From the NCBI GenBank assembly GCA_026874595.1, contig CM049310.1, positions 23,104,058 through 23,168,057 on the forward strand: a stretch of DNA of 64,000 nucleotides. The letters run 5' to 3'. The stretch comes from Sipunculus nudus (lineage: Eukaryota; Annelida; Sipuncula; Golfingiida; Sipunculidae). A program made the translations under genes and the position numbers. Each line of letters opens with the position of its first letter. Positions within the stretch are counted from its first letter, which is position 1. The notes under the pieces are model-generated. The model did not search any database. It had not been told where the DNA came from and worked only from the letters and a program-made list of their open reading frames with translations. Shown one piece after another: positions 40,268 to 51,749 of the stretch.

Positions 40268-40772
40268 GTCTCTAGCTCAGCTACACAGAGACCTTGCTTG
40301 ACTGGGCTTCCTGGCTTGCCTATATGGAACATTTTGAATAGGTGTATGTGTGATGGGTTGAAATTATAACAGCCAATCAAATACATCATTACAATAGTAC
40401 ACAGTACACAGGAAACAAAACTGTTCACACACTTCATCAAGCTCAGCTACAAAGAGACCTTGCTTGAGTGGGCATCCTGGCTTGCCTATATGGAAAATTC
40501 TGAACAGGTGTGCATGTGATGGGTTGAAATCATAACAGCCAATCAATTCCATCATTACAATAGTACACAGTGCACAGGAATCAAAACTATTCATACACTT
40601 CATCAAGCTCAGCTACAAAGAGACCTTGCTTGAGTGGGCATCTTGGCTTGCCTATATGGAAAATTCTGAACAGGTGTGCCTGTGATGGGGTAAAATCATA
40701 TCAGCCAATCAAATCCATTGTTACAATAGTACACAGTACACAGAAATCAAAACTTTTCATACACTTCATCAA
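40268..40772 (+). repeat. Three tandem ~165-bp units
   Basis: Units start at about 40275, 40442 and 40607 with GCTCAGCTACAAAGAGACCT. Each contains TTGCCTATATGGA, ACAGCCAATCAA (CCAAT-like) and ACAATAGTACACAGT. The array lies downstream of the GNL1 stop. Confidence 0.9.
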
Positions 40773-41208
40773 CAATAACACATGCACCAGAAACTCACCA
40801 GGCCTAAAAGCCTTTATATGATTTGCTGATTTTCATAACTTCTGGCATTGCTGGTTGGTTGATCTAAAAAATAGTTTCCCCAGCTGCTTAGACAGGCTGT
40901 TTGTGAGTCACCTCATTGGATCTATTTCCTTGTTAATCACTGATGAAGTACCAAAAAGGAGAAAGGGTCCTTGATCTCAGGAAGACGTTTTCATCCAGAA
41001 TTTCCTTTTGTGTTAAGCCAATAATCCTGAAAAGCCTTTAACTGCCATTTTCACTTGTAGTGTGGGGAATTTAATAATATGTCGCAGGCCCACTTTGGCA
41101 CTTTCAAGCCTTAACTGTGACTCCTAAAGGTAAAATATAACAAAACAAGGTTTTTTTTAGAAATGTATACACATGATAACAATTTAAAGAAAACACACAT
41201 TTTATCAG

Positions 41209-41429
41209 TCAATCTCCTGGTAGAAAAGCAAACGGATTGTTTGTTATCAATGTGTCATGTACCAGTTCATCATCATCATCATCACTCTCCCGTGTGTCCA
41301 CCTCTTTGCTCTCCACCTCATCATCTGACTGGAGGTTGTCATCTGACGTGTCTGAGAAGTGCGTAGTTTCCCAATGCATTGCTTGAACAGCAGCTATTTC
41401 CTTTGTTTCTGGATGAATATTCCATTCCT
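41209..41429 (-). CDS. GNL1: GNL1 terminal coding exon, acidic tail and stop
   Basis: The acceptor is TTCTTTCAG/AGGAAT. The phase fits: the preceding exon ends GAGAAAG, and the split codon becomes GAG. The exon runs EWNIHPETKEIAAVQAMHWE, then an acidic stretch containing LQSDDEVESKEVDTRESDDD, and ends NNPFAFLPGD before a TGA at 41209-41211. Animal GNL1 proteins likewise end in an acid-rich tail followed by NPYALL-type residues. The Asp run (five GAT codons) is a trinucleotide repeat and may vary in length. The 3' UTR extends to lower coordinates; an ATTAAA lies near 41070, but the end is not fixed. Confidence 0.9.
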
Positions 41430-41689
41430 CTGAAAGAACATTGAGAAAGATCAGTATTTCAAAATATTTGGACAGCAGCAGATTTTAGCTTTTCCAATTG
41501 GAAAAATTCATTTCTTTTACATACTTTCCAAATGTTTATGGCTAAAGAAGTTGTATACAACTCTTATCTTAAATTAATACTCCATAAATAAAAAAAATCA
41601 TAACCACATTATTAAATGTAAATTATAAACTACTAGATTTCCTGCTGATCCTATGACAGTTGCCTGAAAGACAAAGGCAAAAGATTGTT

Positions 41690-41945
41690 ATTAATTATTA
41701 TTATTATTATTATTACAGTGACCCCTAACAGTGCAATAATTGTTATATTTGTTTGATCCCTGCATTGTTGAGACTCATAATTAAATTATCTTGTTTTTTA
41801 TTTTTTTTAAATATGTGTATAACTTTTTTTTAATCCAATTTTAGTACTTATTGATATTATGTTTTATAACTTGTATTTTATTACTGTCAAGCGCATAAAA
41901 CAGTATGTAATAATGCGCCTCTAAGTGAATAAAATAATAATAGTA
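41690..41945 (+). repeat. Probable LINE 3' end with ATT-rich flanks
   Basis: AAGCGCATAAAACAGTATG, then TAATGCGCCTCTAAGTGAAT and AAAATAATAATAG, resembles the small GCGC hairpin and (ATT)n tail of CR1/L2 elements. It lies in the last GNL1 intron. Confidence 0.4.
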
Positions 41946-41959
41946 ATGACTAAAATATG

Positions 41960-43240
41960 GGTAGTCGACAAGCGACTTCATGTATCCGTAAAAATCAGAG
42001 TAGGACGGGTGAAGTGAGGCATTGATTGAGTGGCAAGGGGAAATAGAGTTACATGTGTTACATATTAGAATGGATGTCTGCCACTAAACATGATAGTAGG
42101 TGGCACCACTGTTAATTGAATGAGAAACTATCCAAGATGTATACACATGCAAAATTTCAGGTGGAAAAGTCAAACCACTGCAGAGATAAGAGTGATTTTA
42201 TCCCACAGCAGACAAACAGATGGATGCTGTGCAAAAATGGCTACAGGTGGCGCCAACTTTTTTGTGTATATTATAAAGCTATTCAAGGGCCACATTTGTG
42301 TAATTTTTTTTTCCTGATTGGTCAAACGAGTCCGGAGATATAAGCATCAATGTCTGCAGCGTGAACGTGAATGAAGCTGGCATCACCTGTCATAAAATCA
42401 AGAAAGCTATCCAGGATGTATATGCATGCCGAATTACAGGTAATTTGGTCAAACCACTGCAGGGATATGAGTGATTTTAACCAAAAGCAGACAAACAGAT
42501 GGATGCTGTGCAAAAATGGCTGCAGGTGGCGCCACCATTTTTGTATATGTTATAAAGCTATCCAAGGGCTACATTTCTGTTAATTTTTTTTCTGATCGGT
42601 CGAACGAGTCCGGAGATACAAGCATGGATGTCTACAGCGTGAACATGAATGTAGGTGGCGGCACCTGTCATGAAATCAAGAAAGCTATGCGGGATGTATA
42701 AGCATTCCAAATTTCAGGTAATTTGGTCAAACCACTGCAGAGATATGAGTGATTATAACCAAAGGCAGACAAACACATGGACACTGTGCAAAAATGGCTG
42801 CAGGTGGCACCAACATTTTTGTGTACAGTATAAAACTATCCAAGGGCTACATTTGTGTAATTTTTTTTTCCTGATTGGTCAAATGGTTCCCGAGATATGA
42901 GCTTGGATGTCTGCAGTGTGAACATGAATGTAGATGGCACCACCTGTTATAAAAGTAAGAAAGCTATCTAGGATGTATATGCATGCCAAATTTTAGGTGA
43001 ATTATTCAAACCACTGCAGAGATATGAGTGATTTTAACCCAAGGCAGATGAACAGATGGACACTGTACAAACATGGTTGCAGGTGGCGCCACAGTTTTTT
43101 TAGTAAGTTATAAAGCTATCCAAGGGCTACGTTTGTACAATTTTTTTCCAGATCGGTCAAACGAGTCCGGAGATATATAGGTTTATGTGTGGAAACAGAC
43201 ACACAATTGGACGCTGGGCAGAGAGGAAAGGTCAGAGGTC
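41960..43240 (+). repeat. Tandem array of ~282-bp units in a GNL1 intron
   Basis: Four units start near 42090, 42368, 42650 and 42930, each with GTAGGTGGCxxCACCTGT, AAAGCTATCCAGGATGTATA, CAAACCACTGCAGAGATATG, GCAGGTGGCGCCACC and GAACGAGTCCGGAGATA. The 5' lead (AAGCGACTTCATGTATCCG, GGTGAAGTGAGGCATTG) matches that at about 27850, so this and the 27.9-kb array share an ancestor. Confidence 0.85.
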
Positions 43241-43415
43241 AAGGCAAATTGGTTAGGCACCAGTTCACACGTGACCCGATAATTGGTGTAAGTTTTGGAA
43301 ATCCGTCCAGTAGTCTCAGAGGAGTTCTCCGGAAGCGAACGCGGTGTTTTTGGCTGATACAATAAAAGGCTACAATAATTTTGCTCAACAGATGAATTAA
43401 TTGGTTGTACCATAC

Positions 43416-43556
43416 CTTTCTCCGCAGTGAACCCTGGTGGTCGCATACAAAAGATCAATCTGCCATCCACAGCCATACGTAACAGGCTATTGGCTGCCCG
43501 GTATGTGTCATGGCGAGCTGCTTTAGCCGTAAAGAATCCTCTCTTTTCAGCCCAGG
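43416..43556 (-). CDS. GNL1: GNL1 exon (WAEKRG...RAANSLLR block)
   Basis: The acceptor is TTTTTGCAG/CCTGGG and the donor is GAGAAAG/GTATGG. The residues are WAEKRGFFTAKAARHDTYRA, ANSLLRMAVDGRLIFCMRPP and GFTAEK. The GFxTAKAARxDxYRAANSLLRxAVDGRLxxCxxPPG block is the last strongly conserved part of GNL1. A tandem array of about 280-bp repeat units (42.1-43.2 kb) ends about 230 bp downstream of this exon. Confidence 0.95.
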
Positions 43557-43740
43557 CTGCAAAAAATAACAAAGTAAACAAAAATCACAAAGTAAACAAG
43601 GTATGTTGTCAGCATTTATGGCAGGAGGTAACATCACATCACTTTCCACAACACCTGTATAAAATAAACAATTGACAACATTTCTGAAGAAACATATATT
43701 AACTAGACATTTGGTGCCATAGTATCCCCAGACATAGTAA

Positions 43741-43758
43741 CAACCCCCCCCCCCCCCC
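43741..43758 (+). repeat. Poly-C tract
   Basis: About 16 consecutive C lie in intronic sequence. Confidence 0.9.
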
Positions 43759-43859
43759 TTTAAGAATAGGCCCCCATCTTTGGCAGCATATACTGACACT
43801 TTGGAAGCAACCATGGTTTCTTTCATCTATCAACTAGAGAAACAATATTTTTCACCAGA

Positions 43860-44830
43860 TATGGTGGCCAATATGGTGATCACTCTTGAGAAAAGGGGAT
43901 TAATTTATACTACTTAAATGGTAAGGTAGGTGGCACCACCTGTCCGGTAGATGAGAAAACTCTCCAAGATGGATGTATATGCAACATTGCAGACCAACAC
44001 ATTGAACGATTCTTCAGATATGAGCAATTTTCACCTACAGCAAATGTACAGATTGACGCCACACGGACACTTTTGCAGATGGCGCCACCAGTCTTGAATA
44101 TGAAATGGAGGTATCCAAGATCTATGGACAAGCACAATTTCAGGCTAATACGACAAATCATTCCTGAGAAAAGGGCATTTATACAATGAGACGGTAAGGT
44201 AGAGGGCGCCACCTGTCTCTTTGAGAGAACACACTCCAAGATGGATGTACATGCCAAATTTCAGACCAACACATTGAACAATTCTTCAGATATGAGCAAT
44301 TTTTATCAACAGCAAATGTACAGATTGACGCCACATGAAAATGATTTCAGATGGTGCCACCAGTCTTGAACATGAGATGGAGGTATGCAAAATCTATGGA
44401 CAAGCACGATTTTGAGCCAAACCGGTAAATCATTTCTGAGAGAAGGGCATTCATTTTTACTATTAAACTGTAAAGTAAGTGGCACCACCTGTCAGCTTTA
44501 AGAGAAACTCTCAAAGATGGATGTACAAGTCAAATTTCAGACCAGTACATTAAACCTCACCTTAGATATGAGCAATTTCACCCTGCAGATGTACGGTAAA
44601 ATGCCAATCAGAAACAATTGCCGATGGCATTACCATTCTTGAATACAAGATGGAGGTATCCAAGATCAATGGACATGCCCAATCTGTCCATTAATGTATT
44701 ACTTATAATGCTCACAGCACTGTCAAGTGGCAATGGTGGGGTATTAGAAGGCATGAAAACAAGAAATCGACAGAAGGTGGCGCCCCCTGTCTTTAAATGA
44801 AGACAAAGCTTTCCAAGATCTTCAGTCAAT
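43860..44830 (+). repeat. Tandem array of ~275-bp units, related to 27.9 kb
   Basis: Units start near 43925, 44205 and 44475 with GGTGGCACCACCTGTC. They contain CTCCAAGATGGATGTATATG, CAGACCAACACATTGAAC and CAGATGGCGCCACCAGTCTT. Confidence 0.8.
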
Positions 44831-46780
44831 TTGTTTTTTGGACCAATCCATGCATCCTGTATTGAGATACTTATGATTTGTGTGATTTCATCATACATGA
44901 CAATATTCAAGGTCAAGGTCATGACCCCAATTTATAATCACCTCAACCTATAACCCATACCTGGCTATGAATATGCATATTATGAAAGAAATCTGTCCAT
45001 TAGTTTTATATTATAATGCTCACAGTACTGTCAATTGGCAATGATGGGGGTATAAAAAGGCACAAACACAAGAAAAGGATAATACGTGTCCCACCAGTTT
45101 CTGGTTAATGACAACACTATCCAAGATCTTCGGTAAGCTTGATTTTTGAATCAATCCATGCAATATTTCTTGTTATGTTTGGGAATTGGTGTGATTTTCC
45201 CCAAAAAATTTTCAAAATCAAGGTCACTCTCCTAATTAAGGTCATGACCCCATTTTTAAAAGTCTTCTTACATTTACCCATATCTATGCACATGTCAAGT
45301 TTGGTAAAGATCCCTGAAATATTTTTTGAGTTACCTTGCCTGAAACAAATCTCTGTGGGATTGGCAGTGCGACTGTGCCTAAACTATACTATCCCCTGAC
45401 TATGTCTGGGGTTACAATGGAATAACTGAAACTTACATCACATGACCATGCCGATCTGCCAAGTAGACCTAATTTTGTACTGGCCAGTATGGTGGTTTCC
45501 AGAGAGTGTGACAGTGGTCTGGGATGGTAGTTTCCAATGTCTTGAGACAATGTGACTATGGTAAAGGATAGTAGTACACCAGGAGAGTATCAAGTCTAGA
45601 GATAGTATGCTGAATTAATGAGACACTTGGCAGTGGTTTAGGATCATATGCAAGTGCCCTGTGACAGCATAAATGTGTTTTAGGACAGGTTTAAGTATGC
45701 AATTAAAGACCATGGCATTTTATTCTACTATTCTACTAAGGATTGGTTTTGAAACAGCAGGACATTTTTTCCTTGAACACTAGTATACTTGAGCTGCCAT
45801 GACATTGTTTCAGGATAGTAGTATGCACTTGCCTGGTGACAGCAGGGCAGTGATTTCTACGGAGGATAAATGCTGGTGCAGTGGAAATGTGTTCCAGGAC
45901 AAGCTGCATAGCTCTACTTTGTGTGAGCAGGTCTGTGTTCCAGCAGGACAGTATCATGCCAGCATCATGAGACAGAGTGACATGGTTTAAGTGCTGCATT
46001 GTTGATCACAATACAAGGGCCTAGAGCCATAAAGAGTCCCCTGCCATATGTTTAACTAGAAATGGCATCAGTGATACCCAAATATCCCTAAAACTTGGCT
46101 AGAACCCCTTTTAAATTAAAAATATTTGCATAATACAAATTGGATTTTAATTCATGATAAGCTATTCAGTTTTCCTGATGACCCTGTTTTAACTGGGGTA
46201 AGTAATTTATAAACTGGACAGATTTGAACAAGAGACCCTGAGGGACAGGTCATTAAAAATAGATGGCCATCATGGTTATGGCCAAGAAATAGGCCATTTA
46301 ATGCTAGCAGCTCCTGTTGCTGCTAGGAGAGTAGGTTCCAGATTTAACATTATGAATGCAATCACCTGAAATTGTAAAATTTTTTTATTGGTAATATTTG
46401 GATTTGCCTGAAGAAAGTATTTTTATAATAAATCTTTCAAGTCACACACATTTAAAATCCTTTGCTGAAGATACACTTGACCATGATAGGAAAGCTTAAA
46501 TTTAACTTAAGTCTGAAAATAATTATATTCAATGTAGTATTCATTGAATTCCCCTAGCTCCAAGAATTCCTTACCAATGATGTTAAGGCTAAAGTGTTCT
46601 CATATACTGAGTTATTTAAAGGAAAGTGAAAAATACCATTTTGGACTGTAGAAAGTTGATAAGCAGAGGTGGTGCCACCTGCAGGTTTTAATCACATGCC
46701 AGTCATGTGATAAATATATCTAGAAAATTTGGTCATGAGCAGTGGAGTGGTTCATGAGATAAAAGTAAAATATTTGAACA
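44830..46780. other. Intronic DNA, mostly unassigned
   Basis: Diverged TCAAGGTCA/TGACCCC repeat fragments lie at 44900-45360. The rest is unassigned up to a GGTGGTGCCACCTGCAGG unit at about 46668, into which the TA-flanked element inserted. Confidence 0.4.
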
Positions 46781-46787
46781 TGGCATA

Positions 46788-48201
46788 CCGTAAAATCTCC
46801 ACTTAAAACCGCGGTTTAATCAAGAAATTCAAAATCTTGAAATCAGGTTGATTTCCTGAAAGCACTATGCGGTTTATACTGGAAGGGTTTCCTGAATATC
46901 TTCCTGACAGACATCGTTTTTGGGCCGGCGAGTGGGCGATAATATTGCAACTTTCGAAGGCCGTTCTTAGCAGCAGTCTCGCTTGCATGGGAGCCGTGTG
47001 TAAATGTATTATTTACGATTATTTGTTATTTATAAATTAAAAATATTGCTGATTTGTTTTCGTGTGATATATAACTTGTTATAAAATCTTGGTAATTGTC
47101 ACCAAATAATACGTTTACAACAACCCTGCTGTAACACACAGCGGCCCACTTCGTTGGGCATGATCAAGCTAAATTGAAATAAAAGCCTACTTTAAACCCA
47201 TTTGCGGCATTATTTAGCAATGATTATTTGTTTAAAACGTAAATGAACATAAAGCTGATATTGTAAAGAGTCGCACAATGGCAGACGATCGTTTTAAAAT
47301 CAAGTTTGAGTGCCGCCATGTGCTGAAACGTCCCGGTATTCTGCTAAGGATATTTTGAACGGCTGTACGCGGTGGGTGGTAAACAGAACAGCCACCTATT
47401 TCGTCCCAGCGTGCCTTGCGCGAACACTGCCTTGACAAAATGGCTCCCCACACGGCAACTTTCTTCAGGAAAAAAACTTGCTTACCCCGACTGGCCGATT
47501 TAATTTTACCTTAAAATTACTCGTTTTCAAGCGTCATGTTTCATATACGTGTGTATCTCGACAAGGTAACTTCAGTTACTTTGATATTTAGTTAAGTTGC
47601 CCAGCGATGTTTTCAAACGCACTAGCAAAATGTGACATGTAGCGATGTCAACGTACGATGTGACAATGATAATACCGAAGTAACCGGTATGAAAATGATT
47701 TGAATCATCGGAGTAATTCCAGAAAATGGAATTTTCATTAAAAATTAAGATTTCAAAATATTACTTTTAGAATTAAAATATACAGTGACTTGAAATGGAT
47801 CAGCAGAATATTTTTTTCCAAAATATAATGACAAATTAGTAGCAAACAAGAATACGGCACGGAATATAAAATCTTTATAAACAGGCAGTGGTTCACCGGC
47901 CCTTACGTCTTCCCAAACTTCATGCTTGAGTGACCCTGCAAAAAAGTGTTATGATGTGTTTAAATAAAATGCCAAAGGAATTTTAAAGTGGACAAGAATG
48001 GCCGAGTCGCAACCGTCGCGTGTTCATTTCTAGATGATAGCTTGATTGTGTCTTTTGTCAAATCATTCCGTAGCGAAAATTGGTGCGGTTATAAAGGGGG
48101 GTTCTTAGTATTTGAGCCCCTCGCAGTGTCTCGCCTGGAATTTCGGCGAAGTCTGGGTGCGGTTTTAATCGGAAGTGCGGTTTTAAGTGGAGATTTTACG
48201 G
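46788..48201. mobile_element. TA-flanked terminal-inverted-repeat element (Tc1/mariner/pogo-like, non-autonomous)
   Basis: It starts CCGTAAAATCTCCACTTAAA (46788) and ends with the exact reverse complement at 48201. The 25-bp terminal repeats are perfect, with TA on both sides (46786-46787 and 48202-48203). The right end carries three GTGCGGTT(T/A)TAA-type motifs in tandem, and the left has related AACCGC copies, like transposase binding sites. No transposase frame is visible. It interrupts a dispersed repeat whose units appear on both sides (about 46500-46740 and 48240-48500). TA duplication suggests the IS630/Tc1/mariner superfamily; the subgroup is a guess. Confidence 0.75.
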
Positions 48202-48789
48202 TATATGTAAACATGTGATATCAAAAAATTTTGTTCATCAATATTCTAAGTCCTGTGGAAACATCAGTCAGAAAATAACTCTGTTCAACATGGTATTCAT
48301 TAAATTTCTAAAGTTCCAAGAAATCTTTTCAAATTATAAGAAGGCTAAAGTGTTTTTATTTACTGAGTTATCTGAAGGGAAGTGTAAAAAGACCATTTTT
48401 GACCACACAAAGTTGATAACCAGAAGTGGTGCCACCTGTAGGTTATAATCAAACGTCAGTTATGTGCTGAGTATTACTGTGAAATCTGGTGAAGAAAGCA
48501 GCAGGCATTCAGAGATATTTAATAAAAGAATGGGACAGGATGGATGGACAGACAGACAGTTGTGTTTTAACTGTTTTATTAAGTACTTATTAGGTCAGAC
48601 TTGAGCCATTCCTGTGAATCTTCTGATCCCTGGTCCATGACCTTGGGAACCAGTCATTACCGCAAATACCTAACACAGACGTCTGCCCTCCTTAGGCAGG
48701 TGACTAATAAATTTACCTGGTAGGCAAAACCTATGTATCTTATACAAATTCATCAAAAACTAATAAGTTCCATACAGAAAATGTACTAC

Positions 48790-48958
48790 CATCACATATA
48801 TCAAATGCAGACCAAGGCAGTTCTGTTGTCCTCTCTGTATCGTCAGCCTCAGGGTGTGTCAGCTTCAGCACCTGAGCTATGGCAACATGCTGCGACAAGA
48901 AGCCCACTGCGGTGTACGGCTCCCTCACCTGGGCAATGGGGTACATGCCAGTCAGGAT
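48790..48958 (-). CDS. GNL1: GNL1 exon after G3 (YPIAQ block)
   Basis: The acceptor is CTTTACAG/ATCCTG and the donor is TGTGATG/GTAGTA. It encodes ILTGMYPIAQVREPYTAVGF, LSQHVAIAQVLKLTHPEADD and TERTTELPWSAFDICD, then one base of the next codon. The blocks YPIAQVxEPYTxVGxL, LxHPEA and PWxAxDICxAWAEKRG are diagnostic for GNL1 and contribute to the C-terminal helical region next to the G domain. The reading frame is clean. Confidence 0.95.
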
Positions 48959-49956
48959 CTGTAAAGTGTAGTTATAACAAATGAATAGTAATTAAAGAGT
49001 ATAATGTACTGTTAAATAATATATCAATATATAAACAAACAAATTAGGATAAAATATGAAATCTATGAAGTTCTAATATTTGACAACAGGAAAGCTATGA
49101 CTTTGTGGGACTAGTTCGACTGGCATGCTGTGATTTAATTAAGGCCTTGACCAATCATCCCAGCTGGTCAACAAGTCAAAAGTTTTACAGGAATTATTAA
49201 TGTATTGAAGTGTATTCATGGGTTAAAATGGTCCATGTATCATTAGGAGGGAAAGTGACTGACACAGGAGTCACAGATATTTTATTCTTTTAATAGCAAT
49301 CAAGCATGTTGTGAGATTACCACTGAGAAACATATAATTAATTTTTTTTGCCTTGCTAGATCAAATTGAATCTATAGTCTGTAATCCATATCATAGTATT
49401 AATATCCACAGTAAATACAGACAATATTTAAATTGGTTTATATTCATATCTGGAGTGACTCTCATCAAACTGTTTTGATATACTTTAGGTTTATAAAGTT
49501 ATTGTTTTCCATCTGTTGCCTGAAGAAACAAGATTTCCGTGACAATGCTTTAGGTATGGTAAGAGAGTTACCCATGCCCAACCTTAGGCAAAGGGCAGAT
49601 GATGATTAAGCTGTCGATATGGTTCTGATGACTTGTTTTCACCTGAGCTTTATAATACCACAAATTAAAATATATCAATAGTTAGTTATAATTACATATT
49701 TATAATACATCAAATCAAATTTGTGAAGAACAGTCAAATTTGTACAAATAAATCTTATGCACAACATATTAGCTAGTTTGCAATGCTTGCATAGCATACC
49801 AAATATAGAACTGCCATACCTTTAATTACCATTTTACTTTGCATCTCCCTCCATGACATTTCATTTAAATCCATTAATATCCTTTTCCAATATAAAAATA
49901 TGTAATGACCAACAGAAAGAAAGAAAGAAAATAACATTGAATGGAACAATTACTAC

Positions 49957-50082
49957 CTGCATGGCCTTTGGGACAAGAGATGGAAATACCAGCCCAGGAG
50001 AGTCACAGAGTTTGACAGATGGTGTCAGGTATATCGTCTGAAAATGTTTTGTGTGGCCTGGTGTTCTGGATACACTCACAAC
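49957..50082 (-). CDS. GNL1: GNL1 exon with G2 and G3 motifs
   Basis: This is a 126-bp, phase 0-0 exon with acceptor CCCTTTGCAG/GTTGTG and donor GCCATGCAG/GTAGTA. Its 42 residues begin VVSVSRTPGHTKHFQTIYLT and continue PSVKLCDSPGLVFPSLVPKA plus MQ. SRTPGHTKHFQ is the G2 region with its conserved threonine. CDSPGLVFPS is G3 (DxPG). The match to vertebrate GNL1 is nearly residue for residue over the whole exon. The DIRS element begins 58 bp upstream of this acceptor. Confidence 0.96.
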
Positions 50083-50140
50083 CTGCAAAGGGAGCAAGAG
50101 GTCAGACACAGGCAGACAATTCCTAATTAGGAATACAAAA

Positions 50141-50341
50141 CCCCCCATTCCCTCCCTGTGAATGGTGGTTTTGTTAGTAAACTGTTGTGAGCTTTTCTGT
50201 ATTAATGAGAATTTTCTCTGTTAAAGTTTATACACCAGAGTAAGCCAACCGAAAATTTTCCCTTATTGGGCCTATTATCGCCCATCCCGCCTCGTTCCCG
50301 TGAATCTAGGTCACACTTCCGTTTCCTGTAATCACATTTTC
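50141..50341 (-). repeat. DIRS 3' inverted terminal repeat
   Basis: On the plus strand it starts CCCCCCATTCCCTCCCTGTG and continues through GAGAATTTTCTCTGTTAAAG to CCTGTAATCACATTTTC. The inner ~150 bp match the other terminal repeat in inverted orientation, with a few substitutions (ACACC versus ACTCC, GTGAATC versus GTGTATC). Its outer 65 bp are complementary to 50381-50445. Confidence 0.88.
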
Positions 50342-50380
50342 GAAGGCGGAAGGAAGTGGACTGGGAGGGAGCGTTGTTTG

Positions 50381-50492
50381 TAATACAGAAAAGCTCACAA
50401 TAGTTTACTAACAAAACCACCATTCACAGGGAGGGAATGGGGGGGTTTTATTACGTAAACATAATTGTGAGCTGTTTCTGTATTAATGAGAA
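50381..50492. repeat. DIRS internal complementary region (ICR)
   Basis: This 112-bp segment has two halves. Bases 50381-50445 are the reverse complement of the outer end of the 3' terminal repeat (50141-50205). Bases 50446-50492 (TTTTATTACGTAAACATAAT onward) are the reverse complement of the outer end of the 5' repeat (55079-55125). The two halves meet at GGGGG/TTTT, as in a circle junction. In the DIRS replication model this region templates circularisation of the cDNA. Confidence 0.87.
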
Positions 50493-50671
50493 TAAAACAG
50501 ATAAACCTTGGGGAGGGGATACCTACCAGGAACGACGGAAAGAGGAGAACAGCACAGCAGTGAGGAAGCAGACGAAGACATCATCGCTGGAACAGACGTA
50601 GGAGTAGAGGACGGACGGGAGAACTGGAGGACCACACCCGCCGAAAGCACAGGGCCCAAGGAAGAAGGGAC

Positions 50672-50920
50672 CGAAGCTTGAAACATGACATTCGACAGAT
50701 AGAAGCGGGGAAGGTAGAAAGATGACATCCAAGAGCCTGTCATGACCAGTGGGTTCGGGGAGATCCCCGATAAAGGGCCCAAAGACGGAGAAATGGCCCC
50801 AACTTCAGGAGCCGTGACGTGAAGCTGCACCAATGATGACTGAGAAGCAGATTCATATGCTGAGACAAAGGTAGCTTTTAGCCAGGCATTAATGGAGATA
50901 GGGTAATTTCTTCGTTTGAT
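50672..50920 (-). pseudogene. Tyrosine recombinase C-terminal domain of the DIRS element
   Basis: It lies in a 502-codon minus-strand open frame (50483-51991). Residues 358-440 contain NYPISINAWLKATFVSAYES, then LHVTAPEVGAISPSLGPLSG and NPLVMTGSWMSSFYLPRFYL. This is the pattern of DIRS-like recombinases: the HxxR box followed by an ASWxSxxxFxxxYL segment with the tyrosine nucleophile. The H and R of the HxxR box appear as P and G here, so the enzyme is predicted inactive. Frame shifts further upstream hide the N-terminal half. A run of 13 C at about 50957-50969 is a likely slippage point. Confidence 0.75.
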
Positions 50921-51271
50921 GGAGTGACTTTCGTTGAAATCAACAACATCTTGCGCCCCCCCCCCCCCTCCATGGAGAATGAGGAGCTGTAAGAGAGTAA
51001 CTGAAAGCACAAACAGGGCAAACGTGAGCCCCGTAACGATACCAGCAGTGAGGGAGGGCCGGAACGGGCCAGTTGAACGGAGGATCATCGAACGACGGGA
51101 CTTCGGATAAAGTCCGTAGGGAAAGGGAAGGTGGCCGACCCTATGTCGGCCGCAAGGGAGAGGAATTGCAAGTCGGCCATGAGGAAACCGAATTCCGAGA
51201 CAAAACAGAAGAAGTGCCGAATGGAACGTCGAACAGATCGAAGTCCGGACGCCCCAGGCGAGCAAAGAGAC

Positions 51272-51745
51272 ACCGAACAACCGTGAGCGGAAGGAGCACC
51301 GGCGGAGGAGGAGACGCAGGGCGACGGGAAAGGGCGTCGGCAAGAAGGTCGACACGCCCGGAAGACGCGACACACGAAGCCAGGCCCAGAGAGGCATAGA
51401 TCGAACAAAAAGGTAGGTCTCCTGCATCAGTGAGGGAGACCGAGGACCACCCTGCCGGTGGAAATACGCCACGACCTTGGCGGTGACGGTCCGGACATGA
51501 CTGAGACGGCCGAGCAAGCGGGGGGACCAGCGGGAGATTGCGCGACGGAAGTCACGCAGGTCCAGGATATGGAAATGCCGCAGACGGTCTGACGGAAGCC
51601 ATATACCCGAGGCGTGGAGATCGGCCACAGGGGTACCCCAACCGAGGAGAGATGTGGCGGGAAATACCAGACAATCGATCCCCGGAGAGAAAAGAACTTC
51701 CAGAAGGAGAATGAAAGGTTCAGTCAGGGGTGAAGGGTCCGCCAT
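51272..51745 (-). pseudogene. RNase H-like domain of the DIRS element
   Basis: It is in the same 502-codon frame, residues 83-240. Recognisable are LLGWGTP...GIWL, the HILDLRDFRRAI helix, TAKVVAYFHRQGGPRSPSLM, and LPGVSTFLPTPFPVAL. The last corresponds to the HLPGxxNxxADxLSR end of this RNase H family. The usual acidic residues before GWG and before the TAxAY segment are missing, so it looks catalytically dead although the frame is open. Confidence 0.78.
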
Positions 51746-51749
51746 GTAC

